A stretch of DNA of 45,245 nucleotides from assembly GCA_903873805.1 (NCBI GenBank), contig CAIQQB010000096.1, positions 1 to 45,245 on the forward strand, in the 5' to 3' direction. Source of the DNA: an uncultured Opitutia bacterium (GTDB lineage Bacteria; Verrucomicrobiota; Verrucomicrobiia; Opitutales; Opitutaceae). The notes under the pieces were generated by a model. The model did not search any database. It saw only the letters and a program-made list of their open reading frames with translations, and was not told the DNA's origin. Made by a program: the position numbers and the translations under genes. Below are positions 23,001-26,814 of this stretch, piece by piece. Positions within the stretch are counted from its first letter, which is position 1; each line of letters starts with the position of its first letter.

Positions 23001-23039
23001 ACGACTAGTTTCAATGGCTTTTACAGCAATCGTTTGCAT
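5094..23039 (-). CDS. Giant PEP-CTERM surface protein with PATR repeats (5,981 aa)
   Basis: A single uninterrupted reading frame of 17.9 kb. Residues 1 to about 35 are a signal peptide (basic RR, then LLAAMAAMAIVM). The rest is Gly/Thr/Asn/Ser-rich, with dozens of PATR units of the type LTKxGxGTLxLxGxNTYTGNTxINGGTLxV, expected to stack as a beta helix. Four super-modules can be recognised, each opening with a W-x-x-x-G-x-W-x-x-x-x-N-W segment: one just after the signal peptide, then at W1839 (nt 17525), W3113 (nt 13703) and W4536 (nt 9434). Modules 1-3 each end with a segment containing GTLTLxxLxLxxGS and a YDQ-like motif, typical of the C-terminal part of shorter PATR proteins. The last 150 residues match the two downstream paralogues (LTWDFSTLYTTGIASV). 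Residues 5946-5981 are a PEP-CTERM anchor (VPEPS, helix, RRRRAR). I saw no cysteine and no autotransporter barrel. Surface adhesin, matrix or predation roles are all guesses. Confidence 0.93.
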   Translation of the reverse strand: MQTIAVKAIETSRRFTLLAAMAAMAIVMSTSLRAATILDYKGNNTTNLNVAGSWINGVVPTAGYTIVVNDTVGGNNTFFTGTNATISVDGFQFWAGNASSVSQTFSATNNQTFGGRITVGSGGINMSNTTQNVTFGNITLNLGSANNTQSWNVASGYTLTASANIRGSSQALTIDGNGRVVLGSAATSLTANGNGNNTVFMTTSVANLFVGEVVGSGGTLLNTGTPFTISYINFTNNSVVLNQAPTGAPASATMTFSANDDFNGGITLNSGTLALAGSNGLGAGILTINGGFLDATAASTASNSVNINSSFTFNGTAALSLTGIGVVTLGTSPVITVNASTLTIASIIKDNGNNYGLTKGGNGTLSLTGVNTYTGNTVINTGTLLINTFSTAGLNNNIGLSTSAATSLVINDGGILSYNSTANGSSDHLFSVGIGNATLNAGTSAGATGVFDFSNTGNIGFSATGGNSNLILQGSGIGGGSLEVGLTDNPGGGVLSVTKNGTNTWLLNESAANNTFNTYTGGTTVNSGVLIIAPGAFTPTGNVLVNSGGMVASTGALDNTFLAHISTLSAGSVGITSSTTNSNTLDFGAFNGLGIGAASGLLTYTGTLTSSSGVVPLGGGSGQLQINNATDLTGNINVQIVGASGQTGNVSFGAQQVYTGTTNISGGTLNLSGNNVLPNGGNVIISGGTLSYGSNNNTLDPLNTLTLSSGTLTGGFNANQGSITANSIILQSGTVSGNVNFGGTDTFYKTTSGNLSFASGNFTGTGFILGGTLGLTNSISPAARFALSNGVTVLSEGNNVQAAVYFYNLGGTTTFSSNTASYNSIVVGDGTYFLLNGGGVNTVNLNMFSAFGGTVNFGSTTQNWRGSSSSTGSNLNFAFTNFDFGTGAESFSARNTTSNYIFGGVQNGALNGPGFNAESNGNGSINYVIGSLSLNDVFNGKIGATTGSNSAGMTKVGTSTLSMISNSQNTGPIVAAGGTLKLDFSNANAASTDLVGGNTSVRAPLTFNGGELLVFANPSGAVATNQNFGAVTVSAGGGQLLANSNGGLGTTVTLGSLTATATGGSLNFAQIGSNLTFTTTSNRTVGANNTDNTYGGRITFTDNTGATNWATSLPYGVAGNYILSGFSGYTGFVGSGGNNSINYLATDNQTVTAAETVNSLKVTTTQNGQIADLGSNKLTLQNGGLLFTGANAYTIGNGTLVSALTGNSDLILQNYGTGGLTVNAIIANNIGNSTLTVAGPGTTNLAGLNTYIGQTYLNGSNVVVSTDQNFGGGSGTVVVAASGSNASSPTVNLASATLPVGFGPGSTFMGRTVLAISGTTVTLNGNALIVVGAANTVIPFGTASTLNVNGATITPNGSFSLIESNTTGSNTTTANRNIIIYGGGGTFNVGSGNTLTVAGTISSQANNYGPLTKTGNGKLVLSGNNTYGGQTVISGGTLSVNRLFNGVPVAGVVVGANVTGSFTGFTLPFTDEIGVGMTVTGANITAGTTIVGIDPVNRTFTLSQAISNGSFTPTINGATLTVLPNDNLGQTTIAPTALVLDGGSLQYTGGNTSTNRGFSLTQNGGTLDASGTGTLNVTGFIPINTIGSGNRTLTLAGSNTGNNTISDPIVDGTGGSTSIDKTGIGQWSLLAASNTNTFTGNVSVSGGTLGLIDSSTNNIANAPNIAVAAGATLDTSRLSGGGITLIGGATPQTLTGAGSVKGVVTTAANSVIAPGTNGVGTLTLAGLTANAGSIYTFEFASNSSYDQLFVTNSGGLTINGGGLNLLSVGSTTQKWLPNGPGGTVTNQVYDLFNYTGTLTGSVSNLSILNPQAGFTYLFGTDGLGNVTLTINGTPPIANWLATGSGSWSTGGNWDAAVPTNSGDTANFNGTNTGAVSVTLDGDHSVGALTFTSSHSYSINQGSSGKLTFDNQGAASTVGVFLGNHSITAPVVLNDNVQVTVSNPADSLTIAGNISSNGTKGVQKLGSGLLALNGTNTYTGNTTLGAGTLQVGSSSALSTGTVAITGTAELEAGANGLTIANNMTIAGGFAGTIDAQSNTITLSGVIGNSSGAGALKIDGTTGIVVLTNNETYTGNTSIVGGTLQIGAGGVSGSVIGSISNNGTLAINKSGNVTFNNLISGTGGLNQIGTSTTNLTQANTFSGNVNISGGNVLLSNSNALQNAVLNYNNQGGNLVVGSNVTAITLGGLVGAQDFALRNASGNQIVLTVNIPAIATTYTYNGNLSGTGDLTKTGTGTENIANANLTGNVVINGGTLEFSGGTANLTALNINTFTGAEFYLNGANLNLTGSTVIRESNGYLQDSGNSTFGTIVTNSNGGDTGTIRINGGNFTANFLGISRSIGNSTGGAILSLNTNFTGLQVWGGTVTIGSMQIGSNVNGANGNSDGGMRQEGGVVNVAGTVDVGYISGSTRWNVLNVDGGVFNSTDTISGVVLNAQAGNSNVGELLLTGGVANINKITFGNLTAGAVSGGTGLAVLQPGATLYLGSGGAVTTSSAMGSTISFSGGLIGASADWSTAVAIGTANSTTIQAADANGVAKNITISSVVNGGGSLVKTGAGTLTLSGSSGYTGGTTINGGTIAVTSNNSLGNRAGALTINNGTLEIAATSTTLVSSRNITVGTANATVQVDAGKTYINSGYWTGGGNLTKTGNGLLYLTGNNSYTGATTINSGTLSVSSITDGGAAVNGFGGSPVVTVGPFSQNNSDDRLTNNNVFVTVDSISGLFVGQTVTASAGITNNATVHTTIANITSTFNPTTSITTYTIGLSTNATASNAAANLTFGGDPNLYNIDTSTLTIGQVIIGGNVNAASTIVAIDNINNIVTLNQPSFGSGNTSLVSVTANGLGAADNSANSLVINGGALDYNALSGNDSTTQRSFTVGPKGATVSVSGGGNVNFQSGATLAIPFGTNLTLDGSNTGYGALGAGIPDGNDTVATTVNKNGTGSWFLTGSSSYTGATNVNAGTLNILGALGNTPVTVKGGASLGGTGSIGGPVTAQTNGIINPGGSQFVGTLTLNNLTLSNSAVLNYEIHDINTYDQILATNLNIGSAKVNLYAIDDNNVTGILTTPSVYNLISFNGTYTGDPTNLSVGNVNPILTYAFSQGSGNLTVTVAFATDILAWTGNTSSSGLWSNANNWANATIGDGATKRVAFGNNSFTDLSGTVTLDSNRTVGGLFFNTNYKSFTINSTGGSVLSLDNGGNASLVEVLAGTHTVSADVNIVGSNLSVVVQPSSSLSLTGNISQSSTANVSFDGGGAILLSGNNSFSGITDIDNTTLTVTSLANGGVNSAIGASSSASSSLLLDGTNLVYVGSGANTDRLFTIEATTGNATITNNGTGALNFTNTGALAYEGSNTINNLLLGGSYTGASTFAPVIADNGSGTTSLTKNGQGKWTLGDNNTYSGITTINGGTLSASNLNNVQITGNYTSWLGATISANFAIDNNTVNVPSVAGLTTGQIVSGAGIAPNTSIISINATGGTITLNQSSVGDGSAGEVITVAPSRKLTDVSNIANLGLGETITGNNFAGNTTTIVGIDIASGTVTVSANVTGNGTDTLNSLAPVATSLGNVSVVGTGSLIIDGTLEYTGSTYAVNDRGFTVSGDGNVTLLATGSGGINFNSSAGWLYLNSGNDIVTLDGVSTARNRLNAVLSNGNGIGSLVKQGTGLWNLTGVNTYTGGTTINGGTLQINNNASLGTATYSNTLTINNGTLQISDASFTLTNNIVLGTANSTILVDAGRTLTLANASLTNISGNGTLNVIGSTTPGNLTVGSVIGGTFIVTNNNTFVGGTNVNNATLAFGADDLSNQGNTTLGTGAINLSGGAVLRFGGSGGGIVYHNIPNNITLDNAAIFVYDGQQWLNGNITINGGGAEFVTSWSTKEIEINGALNGSGNLTIDNTFATGQTAFVRVYSGNNSYNGTIIIDGSNNTSTGNNADFTGQFAGGNLAIHNGTALQYANIIDNSRTANALQFNGTSTVTIASLAGTGNIGLPSAALILGGNNATSEYDGILSGAGSLVKNGTGTFILGNVNTYTGTTTINGGTISVGNGSTSGRLGTGVVNDNGNLLFNLSGNVTSAGAIRGNGTLTVQGLGSGQVTLTANNSFTGGVLINSGTLSINSIADGGQTLITGSTIGSAPAIANATTSNGSTSVTVSSNSGLSVGQVVSGTGIAANSTITAISGNVLTLSLPATATENGNTTLSFAGLNIVTVSNTTVLTANQAITGTNIPLGAIIGSIGNGTITMTSNASTTGTANLTTFTPNALGGSSNAASNLVIDNGTLKYTGAAANSDRLFTIGASGSAELAASGSGALNLTNTGAIAIDANSTSSQILNLGGTNKGLNTLAASINDNGAAPTAVNKLDAGTWVLTNNNTYSGGTNIYNGVLYANNLVGSATGTGAVSVSSGANATLAGNGFVAGAVTVSSGGRVTPGTSTLGTLTLASLSLASGSIINFNFASNGSANSQLTVSNSGGFAFADGTIINLYNQNTTSHFNQLGNYTLINFNGDTSGQGDLGTLAANIGTASLGYTYTFTENTTSLFLQVALSQGIDNWIATGNGNWGNGANWFGSTVGGGAGAPAIFASSNTGPAVVTLNGTQVVGSLVINSPNTYSFNATTGSNLTLDNLSGVASITQDGDVTDTISAPVVLSANAVTAGTSIAVSQINTLVISGNISEQAAGGALTLNGLGNVTLSGNNTYTGGTILSSGTLNINAAHAIGTGNLVLADGVSLDNTSGAPVTLSTVNAQEWQGNVSFLGSNDLNLGAGNVTVDQTSIVTVNQGNLTVGGKISGNTGTTSNIFLTGNGTLTVLGNISGSTTTVTVSGSTLVLSGSNNTFSNGLRIDAGTVTTTANGAIPNGTLTIVNAGNLNIGSTNDTIGAFILANGTVTGTGTLSSSSNYVMQSGNISVNLAGTGALTKDTSGNVTMTGNNSYANRTTVSAGTLYLNGNNSFASGNSSANGLVYGTVISGGNLVLGSSNILNDLGSVTISSGALTMGSYNDTVATLGFGGGNITGTGTITTTGNISFTGGTGTINPNLSGTGSLVQSGGNVTVLGNLSYTGNTFLSGGTQNLYSTTTNTAGYTQTGGTLNLYNAAGLTPTTVTLSGGTFMNLTGSAYAFSQNPTFGGDFTLAGGDITFNGVISLLNANRIVSGNNNTVTFNQALLGGNAYGFTFGGSNSTLVINSQLFLDSNVASGRFNISGSNTTVVLNSGASINASYTGGVNGWNSLGVNAGDNVTLTLNGNSTFYSNRELGVADNGGANGSATGTVNINDSAVLVLSDLWLGKGSSNVSVNGNGIVNQNGGTVNLTMNTTTINSSNTANTGGLVMGGHTANSTNNATYNLNGGTLITYVIHGHDLGNGTATFNFNGGTLQPLSDTTVLMTNSLTAANVQAGGAIINTSGYNATIAQNITTDPALGNTTDGGLTKNGNGTLTLTGVNSYTGNTVINGGTLQVGDGNATGSVGAAGIIVNAALAVNRSDTVTLANAVSGNGTLNQVGAGTTIVTGTNTYTGGTNIAAGTLQVGNNGTVGTLGSGDVNNNGTLAYYRSDDISVTAAISGAGALSHLSNANVTLLGANTYTGGTNIAAGSLIVGNGTTAGQLGTGGINDNGTLVYNHSDDVSVDDIISGTGGLTKLGTGNLTVTGTNTYTGNTVVTSGIVAVTGSGSLGAGESTVVMTGGKIQAGGAGAILNNVFTGTGGTIQATGGDLEIGSFATTGVNFGGTIDTGTHAVTIDSQPSGGASGLSTVNSVTMGEGGSLTSVYGVNLQVFGSITATGNATVYGPFNNPSVFTGNYTNNDPDNGDPIYNVATIVGPSGAAKLSFAGPVTGGGDIQGNVRILNGYNPGTNLDALINQTNGTLSFGSGATFTLNLYSTAGRGVGYDAYNIGTNGVINFTNAIFTLVAQNGYSPAAGKSFTFFKVSAGTNGSFVGTFASIDTSAAPLASGLTWDFSTLYTTGIASVIIAVPEPSELAALAGALALGVAVVVRRRRARAVATNKTV
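10290..10700 (-). repeat. Non-PATR repeat insert in giant protein (two units)
   Basis: Encodes two consecutive units of a second repeat type: GLSVGQVVSGTGIAANSTI followed by TAISGNVLTLSLPA, then VLTANQAITGTNIPLGAIIG. The consensus is G-L-x-x-G-Q-x-V-x-G-x-G-I-x-x-x-T-x-I-x-x-I-x-x-x-x-x-T-L. It sits between a GTLSINSIADGG block and a NLVIDNGTLKYTG block. Confidence 0.7.
12380..12790 (-). repeat. Non-PATR repeat insert in giant protein (two units)
   Basis: Encodes GLTTGQIVSGAGIAPNTSII and then GLGETITGNNFAGNTTTIVG. The position relative to flanking PATR blocks is the same as in the other inserts. Boundaries are approximate. Confidence 0.7.
14540..14970 (-). repeat. Non-PATR repeat insert in giant protein (two units)
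   Basis: Encodes GLFVGQTVTASAGITNNATV and then LTIGQVIIGGNVNAASTIVA. The first unit is longer than the others, having an extra Thr-rich stretch before the second unit. Boundaries are approximate. Confidence 0.65.
18480..18710 (-). repeat. Non-PATR repeat insert in giant protein (one unit)
   Basis: Encodes IGVGMTVTGANITAGTTIVG followed by IDPVNRTFTLSQ, a clear single copy of the second repeat family, flanked by GTLSVNRLFNG upstream and LVLDGGSLQYTGG downstream in the protein. Confidence 0.65.
22270..22460 (-). repeat. Non-PATR repeat insert in giant protein (degenerate unit)
   Basis: Encodes VANLFVGEVVGSGGTLLNTG and then FTNNSVVLNQ. It is a diverged copy near the N-terminus, recognisable mainly by the F-V-G-x-x-V-x-x-G start and the closing V-V-L-N-Q. 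Confidence 0.45.
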
Positions 23040-23087
23040 AGGAGTAAAGGGACGGGGATGAAGAAAGCGGGTAAACCTGTTGTAACT

Positions 23088-23115
23088 GTTCTACTCATAC
23101 GCCATTCCAGTGCAA
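23088..23115 (-). promoter_or_regulatory. Candidate promoter for the giant surface-protein gene
   Basis: On the minus strand, TTGCAC (23115-23110) and TAGAAC (23093-23088) are separated by 16 bases and lie about 50-75 bases upstream of the ATG. The match to the sigma-70 consensus is partial (3/6 and 4/6), so this is weak. The surrounding AT-rich stretch at 23116-23155 would suit a promoter region. Confidence 0.25.
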
Positions 23116-23369
23116 GCGAAAATTATTAACAATTAGGTATTTTTTGGAACAAGAGAGGAACCTTGGTGTTTCACCAGGGCCCGGGGGGGAAGGCAGTTTC
23201 GGCGACTGGATTTGGCGACTCGGCACAGGGGCATTCGCTGAGAACAAGCAAGCCCGGCCGGAAATCATTGCTCTCCCTTTGGATCCGATGGCAACGGGCG
23301 CCGAGGACAATTCCTCGGTAGTGGTGCAGCTTGGCGACTCGGTCAGGTGCGTCACTTCGTGGCGTTGGC

Positions 23370-23390
23370 GGACGGCTCGGAGAGCCGTCC
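23370..23390. repeat. Intergenic hairpin, 9-bp stem, followed by CTACC
   Basis: GGACGGCTC and GAGCCGTCC are separated by GGA, with CTACC directly after. It resembles the stem-plus-CTAC/CCAC hairpins seen at 29.8 and 33.2-33.5 kb. The spacer from 23116 to 23647 otherwise shows no convincing gene. The sequence TGGGATGCAAAAT occurs twice in it, near 23404 and 23610. Confidence 0.6.
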
Positions 23391-23647
23391 CTACCAAGTG
23401 GGTTGGGATGCAAAATCCAACGATGGGCGCATCTCAGTTTTGCGTCGGGTCGATGAGGGAGGCTGAAGGCTGGTGGCAGCGGTCCGTGGATGAGGCTTGT
23501 GGGAGGGAGGGCGAATCCTCCGGTTGAGCCGATCTGCGGCTCGGCGGGGACGCCTCGCCCTACGTGTCGGCCCGGGCAGAGGCATCGGCCGTAGTGGTTA
23601 AACAAAAACTGGGATGCAAAATTCACCGAGGCCATTTCGTCGGTGGT

Positions 23648-23735
23648 GGCTCAGTTTGATGTTTGCCGCCGTAGGCCTGGCTTCAGGCCCGACGTGTCGG
23701 GGATAAACCCCGACCTGCCATTTGCAAACCGAGCC
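23648..23735 (+). repeat. 88-bp element with terminal inverted repeats, copy 1
   Basis: Begins GGCTCAGTTTG and ends CAAACCGAGCC, imperfect terminal inverted repeats. The interior has two adjacent hairpins; the clearer is GTCGGGG-ATAAA-CCCCGAC. Aligned by eye with the reverse complement of 31244-31331, it has the same length and about 78 of 88 identical positions. A 12-bp direct repeat, GGCCATTTCGTC, lies on both sides (23630-23641 and 23738-23749), as expected for a target duplication. It ends 66 bases before the kamA start. Confidence 0.8.
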
Positions 23736-23801
23736 ACGGCCATTTCGTCTGACCATTTGACAGATGCGGAGCTTTGCGGCAGGGTCGCGGCCAAACCTCC
23801 C

Positions 23802-24989
23802 ATGCCCGACGCTGACATTCATGCTGATTGGTTCGAAGGCCAGGGGCTATGGCAGGAAGTGCCGGCGGCAGACTGGCAGGATTGGGGCTGGCAGCTGAAG
23901 CACCGGCTGACGACGACCGAGCAGCTGGAGCGGTACATGGAGCTGACGGAGGACGAAAAGGCGGGTTGTGCGCATGCGAACCAGAAGCTGGCGCTGGCGA
24001 TCACGCCCTATTTTTTCAATCTCATCGACCGGCGGGATCCGGCCTGCCCGATCCGCCGCCAGGTGATTCCCCGGGCGGCGGAGCTGGTGATTTCGGAGGG
24101 TGAGATGGCGGATTCGCTGAATGAGGATGGGCACTCGCCGGTGCCCGGGCTGGTGCACCGCTATCCCGACCGGGTGCTGTTTCTGGTGACCGACCGCTGT
24201 GCGGCGTATTGCCGCTACTGCACCCGGAGCCGGCTCGTCTCGAACGCGCAGGACTACAACTTTCACCCCGAGCACGAGCAGGCGCTGCGCTACATCGAGG
24301 CGCATCCCGAGGTGCGGGACGTACTGCTTTCGGGCGGCGACCCGCTGCTGCTCTCCGACCGGAAGCTGGAGCACCTGCTGAGCCGGCTGCGGGCGATCAA
24401 GCACGTGGAGTTTATCCGCATCGGTTCGCGGATCCCGGTGTTTCTACCCCAGCGCATCACGCCCGCGCTGTGCGAGATTTTCAAAAAGTACGGGCCCGTC
24501 TGGATGAGCATCCATGTGAACCACCCGAGGGAATGCACCTCCGAGCTGCGGGCGGCCTGCGAGCGTCTGTCCTTTGCCGGGGTGCCGCTGGGCAACCAAA
24601 GTGTGCTGCTGCGCGGCATCAACGACGAGCCCGAGGTGATGAAGGCCTTGGTCCACCGGCTGTTGCAGATGCGGGTACGGCCGTATTATCTCTATCAGAT
24701 GGATCTGATCACCGGCGGAGCGCATTTCAAAGCCGATGTGCGGAAAGGCCTGGAGATCATCCGGGCGCTTCGCGGCCACACGACCGGCTATGCGGTGCCC
24801 CAATACGTGATCGACGCCCCGGGCGGTGGCGGCAAGGTGCCGGTGAATCCGGACTATGTCGAGGCGATCACCGACGAGGCGGTGATTTTCCGCAACTACG
24901 AGGGCCACCGCTTCACCTATCCGCTGCAAACGCGGCCGCTCCCCGCCGGAGCCGCGGTCCCGGTGACGGCGAATCTGAAGGCGGAGTGA
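23802..24989 (+). CDS. kamA: KamA-family lysine 2,3-aminomutase (radical SAM, PLP)
   Basis: Predicted to interconvert L-lysine and L-beta-lysine with a [4Fe-4S] cluster, S-adenosylmethionine and pyridoxal phosphate. The radical-SAM motif is C133-x3-C137-x2-C140 (DRCAAYCRYCTRSR). The PLP lysine is K345 within IDAPGGGGKVP. The aspartates that bind substrate in characterised enzymes are present, in YQMDLITGG and in IDAPGGGG; in the first motif the usual QCDL is QMDL. Length is 395 aa, between short EpmB (about 340) and typical KamA (415-470). The HTTGYAVPQYVIDAPGGGG stretch fits KamA better than EpmB. An upstream in-frame ATG at 23643 would translate the 88-bp repeat element, so I chose 23802. 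No epmA or efp is in the window, so the use (beta-lysine osmolyte, lysine degradation or EF-P modification) is open. Confidence 0.88.
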   Translation: MPDADIHADWFEGQGLWQEVPAADWQDWGWQLKHRLTTTEQLERYMELTEDEKAGCAHANQKLALAITPYFFNLIDRRDPACPIRRQVIPRAAELVISEGEMADSLNEDGHSPVPGLVHRYPDRVLFLVTDRCAAYCRYCTRSRLVSNAQDYNFHPEHEQALRYIEAHPEVRDVLLSGGDPLLLSDRKLEHLLSRLRAIKHVEFIRIGSRIPVFLPQRITPALCEIFKKYGPVWMSIHVNHPRECTSELRAACERLSFAGVPLGNQSVLLRGINDEPEVMKALVHRLLQMRVRPYYLYQMDLITGGAHFKADVRKGLEIIRALRGHTTGYAVPQYVIDAPGGGGKVPVNPDYVEAITDEAVIFRNYEGHRFTYPLQTRPLPAGAAVPVTANLKAE

Positions 24990-25076
24990 GCCCGCGAAAC
25001 GGGAGGAGTGCAAAGGGGGAAGCCATGAATCCAGGAAAAGGCCCGACAACCGATCAACCAAGCAAGGCAGTTGAAA

Positions 25077-25202
25077 CCACGGATTTCACGGATATGCACG
25101 GATGATCAGTCCAGTGAAGATGTCTTAGCCTTCACCCAGCCGGTGAGCAGAGGCCACGATTTATTTCTCAATACTTTGTATCCGTGTCATCTGTGTAATC
25201 AG
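25077..25202. repeat. Inverted pair of short-period CACGGAT elements
   Basis: CACGGAT occurs at 25078, 25087 and 25097 (spacing 9 and 10). On the opposite strand, CACAGAT and CACGGAT with spacing 9 occur at about 25180-25197. The two parts face each other across roughly 75 bases. The rest of 24990-25437 holds no gene that I can support. Confidence 0.7.
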
Positions 25203-25437
25203 CAGTTGGATTGAACTGCCGGCGGAAGGCTAAATGCAGCATGGGCAGCGACCAGCACCGCGACAATAAAAACGAGCAGACACCTCGGCGCCCGCAGGAT
25301 CGTTGGTTGGCGAGATTTTGAATATATTTCCAAGAATGATTGAGCGTTTTGCAAAGGTCTGCGTCTACCTCTGTGCAACACTTTTGGTTTAGTTGCATCC
25401 GTAGTTGTTTGCAACGGTTTGCTTGGTGTTAGGTCAC

Positions 25438-25473
25438 AAGAGGCGCCCTTGGTCGGGCGCCTCTTCCTTTTTT
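25438..25473 (+). terminator. Rho-independent terminator
   Basis: An 11-bp perfect stem, AAGAGGCGCCC with GGGCGCCTCTT, a 6-nt loop and then CCTTTTTT. The T-tract lies on the plus strand only, so it ends rightward transcripts. It is 450 bases past the kamA stop, which is far for kamA alone, and just before the convergent gene end at 25510. An unannotated small RNA in 25300-25437 is possible but unsupported. Confidence 0.85.
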
Positions 25474-25509
25474 GGAGGCCGGGAGATGACGGGCAGCGGC
25501 CGCGTCCCC

Positions 25510-26748
25510 TCAATACCTCAGAAACATGTTGTCGAGGTTCAGCTCCACGGTGGAACCGGGCTGAATTTGCGCGGCCCAGACAAAGGCGACCTGATTTTGG
25601 CCGACGGGCAGATGCGTACGGGCGATGAGGGTCACCGCGGGGTCATTACAGATGAACCGAAAACGGCCTTGGGCGTCGGTGTGCGTCTGGGCCACGACAG
25701 GAGGAAGCGGATCCAACGAACCGTAGAGCAAGACGGTGGCGCGGGCATACATGCCGGCCCGGACCGAAGGATCCGCGGTGCGAATCTGGGCGGACAGGGC
25801 ATCGATGGCCGCGCCGTATTTTTCCAGACGCTGGCGGTTATAGTCCTCGAAAACCCCGGGTTTGACGGCATAAACCGAGACGTTGGGCAGGAACCGCGGA
25901 GCCTGGTCGGCCCCCCCGATGTTCACCCGCCCCTCATACTGGTAATCATACGGCAACAATAAGTTGTCCGGGCCGATCCGCAGGGGTGGGCCGGACTGGA
26001 CCGGCAGGGCCCAGACATAGGCGACTGGTTTACCCTCCACGGGCAGATGGGTGCGAATGAGCAGAAAGACGGCGGGTTCGGTGCAGGCGAGATCGAAGCG
26101 GCCCTTGGAATCGGTGCGGGTTTCCGCGAGGGACTCGGGCAGCGGATCCATGGAGCCATAGATCACGATGGTGGCCTTGGCGTAGGCGGCCAGACGGGCG
26201 GAGGGATCGGCCGCCCGGAACTGGTCCCCGAGGGTTTTAAACAGGTCCGCGTACTTGCCCAGCCACTGCTTCTGGTAGGCGGCGAAGACGTCGGGATGGA
26301 TGGCGTAAACCGTGGCGTCGGCCAGGAAACGGTCGGATTCGCCGTCATGGGCGAGGTTGATCTGGCCGCCAAAGTGATAGTTGACAGGACCGCGAACGGG
26401 CGGAGGGGCGTTGGGCGAAACGATCTCGGGGGGCGGGGCCGGTTTGACGTCGACGAAATCGCCCCGGACGATGACGCCCCCGCGGGGACGCATGGCGGCC
26501 AGAGCGGGCTGCAACTCGTCGGGAAAGAGGTTGTAGGCCACACGGACCATGCCTTGGGCGCAATGGACCATCACCCCATCGGAATCGTAGGCGGCATCGG
26601 TAAACCGCACATCGTGCAGCACCTTGCCGTCCTTGAGGGTGAGCTTGGAATAGGACTGCAGCAGGGATGCGGGCAGACCGGCGGCCCCCAAGGGGAGTTG
26701 GGCGGGCAGCAGACAGACCAGCAGGATTAGGCGCAGCAGTGACTTCAC
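25510..26748 (-). CDS. Exported protein with internal duplication, unknown function (412 aa)
   Basis: I do not recognise the family. Residues 1-23 are a signal peptide (MKSLLRLILLVCLLPAQLPL, GAA). Residues 30-100 resemble the short N-terminal segment of proteins that handle cell-surface material (KLTLKDGKVLHDVRFTD). Then a Pro-rich linker and two copies of a domain of about 112 residues at roughly 140-252 and 285-396. Both copies contain RFLxxxxVYAxxPxVFxxY, ATxxxYGSxDPLP, the pattern T-x-T-D-x-x-G-R-F and a terminal RTHLPVxxxxVAxVWA. The T-D-x-x-G-R-F turn is typical of carboxypeptidase-regulatory-like or transthyretin-like beta-sandwich folds, so a periplasmic or surface carbohydrate- or protein-binding role is possible. 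The gene is leftward, downstream of ssrA. Confidence 0.75.
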   Translation of the reverse strand: MKSLLRLILLVCLLPAQLPLGAAGLPASLLQSYSKLTLKDGKVLHDVRFTDAAYDSDGVMVHCAQGMVRVAYNLFPDELQPALAAMRPRGGVIVRGDFVDVKPAPPPEIVSPNAPPPVRGPVNYHFGGQINLAHDGESDRFLADATVYAIHPDVFAAYQKQWLGKYADLFKTLGDQFRAADPSARLAAYAKATIVIYGSMDPLPESLAETRTDSKGRFDLACTEPAVFLLIRTHLPVEGKPVAYVWALPVQSGPPLRIGPDNLLLPYDYQYEGRVNIGGADQAPRFLPNVSVYAVKPGVFEDYNRQRLEKYGAAIDALSAQIRTADPSVRAGMYARATVLLYGSLDPLPPVVAQTHTDAQGRFRFICNDPAVTLIARTHLPVGQNQVAFVWAAQIQPGSTVELNLDNMFLRY

Positions 26749-26814
26749 GGGCCGGAGCGTGGGCGGATCCCGCGCTGAATCAAGCCTGCGCGGGACACAG
26801 CTCCGCTGAAAAAA

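Noticed and set aside
5094-23039. Type V autotransporter
   Set aside because: PATR repeats suggest it, but the C-terminus is a PEP-CTERM anchor with no beta-barrel translocator.
23144-23635. Short frames on both strands upstream of kamA
   Set aside because: They run across the hairpin at 23370 and repeated spacer words, with no domain or plausible start.
25199-25513. Minus-strand 104-codon frame with a hydrophobic stretch near its end
   Set aside because: The hydrophobic segment is followed at once by the CACGGAT-type repeat and a stop, and the start lies past the terminator. At most a remnant of a signal peptide.
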